Below are positions 63,880 through 64,000 of a DNA stretch of 64,000 bases, one piece after another. Under the pieces are notes generated by a model. It saw only the letters and a program-made list of their open reading frames with translations. It was not told the DNA's origin and did no database searches. The number at the start of each line of letters is the position of its first letter. Positions within the stretch are counted from its first letter, which is position 1. The translations under genes were made by a program, and so were the position numbers. Source of the stretch: Ixodes scapularis (Eukaryota > Arthropoda > Arachnida > Ixodida > Ixodidae); assembly GCF_016920785.2 (NCBI RefSeq), contig NW_024609880.1, positions 30,155,152 through 30,219,151 on the forward strand. Direction: 5' to 3'.

Positions 63880-64000
63880 TGAACGAGAGAGAGCCTGCTC
63901 TCGCTGTAGCACAGTGCGGCTCGGCGGAGGCGCTAAACGCGCTAAACACAGAACAAAGCCGGAAGTTCTACAGCTCCAAACTGACGTCACGATGCACGTG
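63880..64000 (-). promoter_or_regulatory. CpG-rich promoter-like region with CRE and E-box
   Basis: TGACGTCA (63982-63989) and CACGTG at the window edge lie about 105-120 bp upstream of the putative ATG at 63877. No TATA box. Confidence 0.35.

Noticed and set aside
1..64000. CRISPR arrays, bacterial operons, phage genes
   Set aside because: None seen. Splice signals, LTR and non-LTR retrotransposons, and SINEs show this is eukaryotic DNA.

Overview
The window is eukaryotic nuclear DNA. It is dominated by transposable elements and simple repeats, and I can confirm no complete host gene. The element mix (mag-type Ty3/gypsy, L1/Tx1-like LINE, piggyBac, Harbinger-like and hAT elements, tRNA-derived SINEs) and a short dispersed repeat carrying a GGTGGCG core followed by ATCC-type bases remind me of hard-tick genomes. 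The organism call (arthropod, probably a tick) is inference; only the repeat composition is seen directly. Eukaryotic open frames are judged from ATG.

Left third (1-31000): a tRNA-derived SINE (1361-1640); an 86-bp-arm near-perfect hairpin (5523-5700); a TAA-flanked Harbinger-like MITE (8210-8841); a 224-243 bp tandem duplication (9931-10397); promoter-like segments repeated in inverted orientation (12545/17220) and in direct orientation (13440/14480); a tRNA-like element with a long Pol III T tract (minus strand, 17607-17710); and a minus-strand first coding exon with a consensus splice donor (17828-18002). A series of TIR elements follows: 18972-19492, 20316-21045, 21117-21507, and an element packed with TGACGTCA and CACGTG palindromes (21543-22472) that recurs at 25427-25765 and 40336-40885.

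Middle (31100-47500): a decayed L1/Tx1-like LINE (31100-34550) and a second 5'-truncated LINE tail with poly(A) (34840-35350), then AT-rich and tandem-repeat DNA. Next comes a three-level nest. A broken piggyBac transposase gene (41457-47470) was hit by a mag-type Ty3/gypsy element (42186-46709, minus, target duplication CCAGC), whose reverse transcriptase was in turn hit by a 1.2-kb Harbinger-like element (43422-44620, target duplication CTG). The gypsy element has also lost its integrase and the first 20 nt of its 3' LTR.

Right (47500-64000): a complete, apparently very young mag-type Ty3/gypsy element (51666-56182) with two 191-bp LTRs that I read as identical, GTTAC target duplications, a 13-nt polypurine tract, an 18-nt primer-binding site matching tRNA-Ser, and one uninterrupted Gag-Pol frame. 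It is followed by a foldback element (56727-57035), a hAT MITE with an 8-bp target duplication (58319-58675), a third copy of the 517-521-bp MITE family (58993-59509), decayed gypsy gag and pol remnants (59880-62990, minus), and a CpG-rich promoter plus a possible first exon running leftward from 63877.

The only obviously functional unit is the Gag-Pol element at 51666-56182. Everything else that codes is broken, truncated or a single exon.
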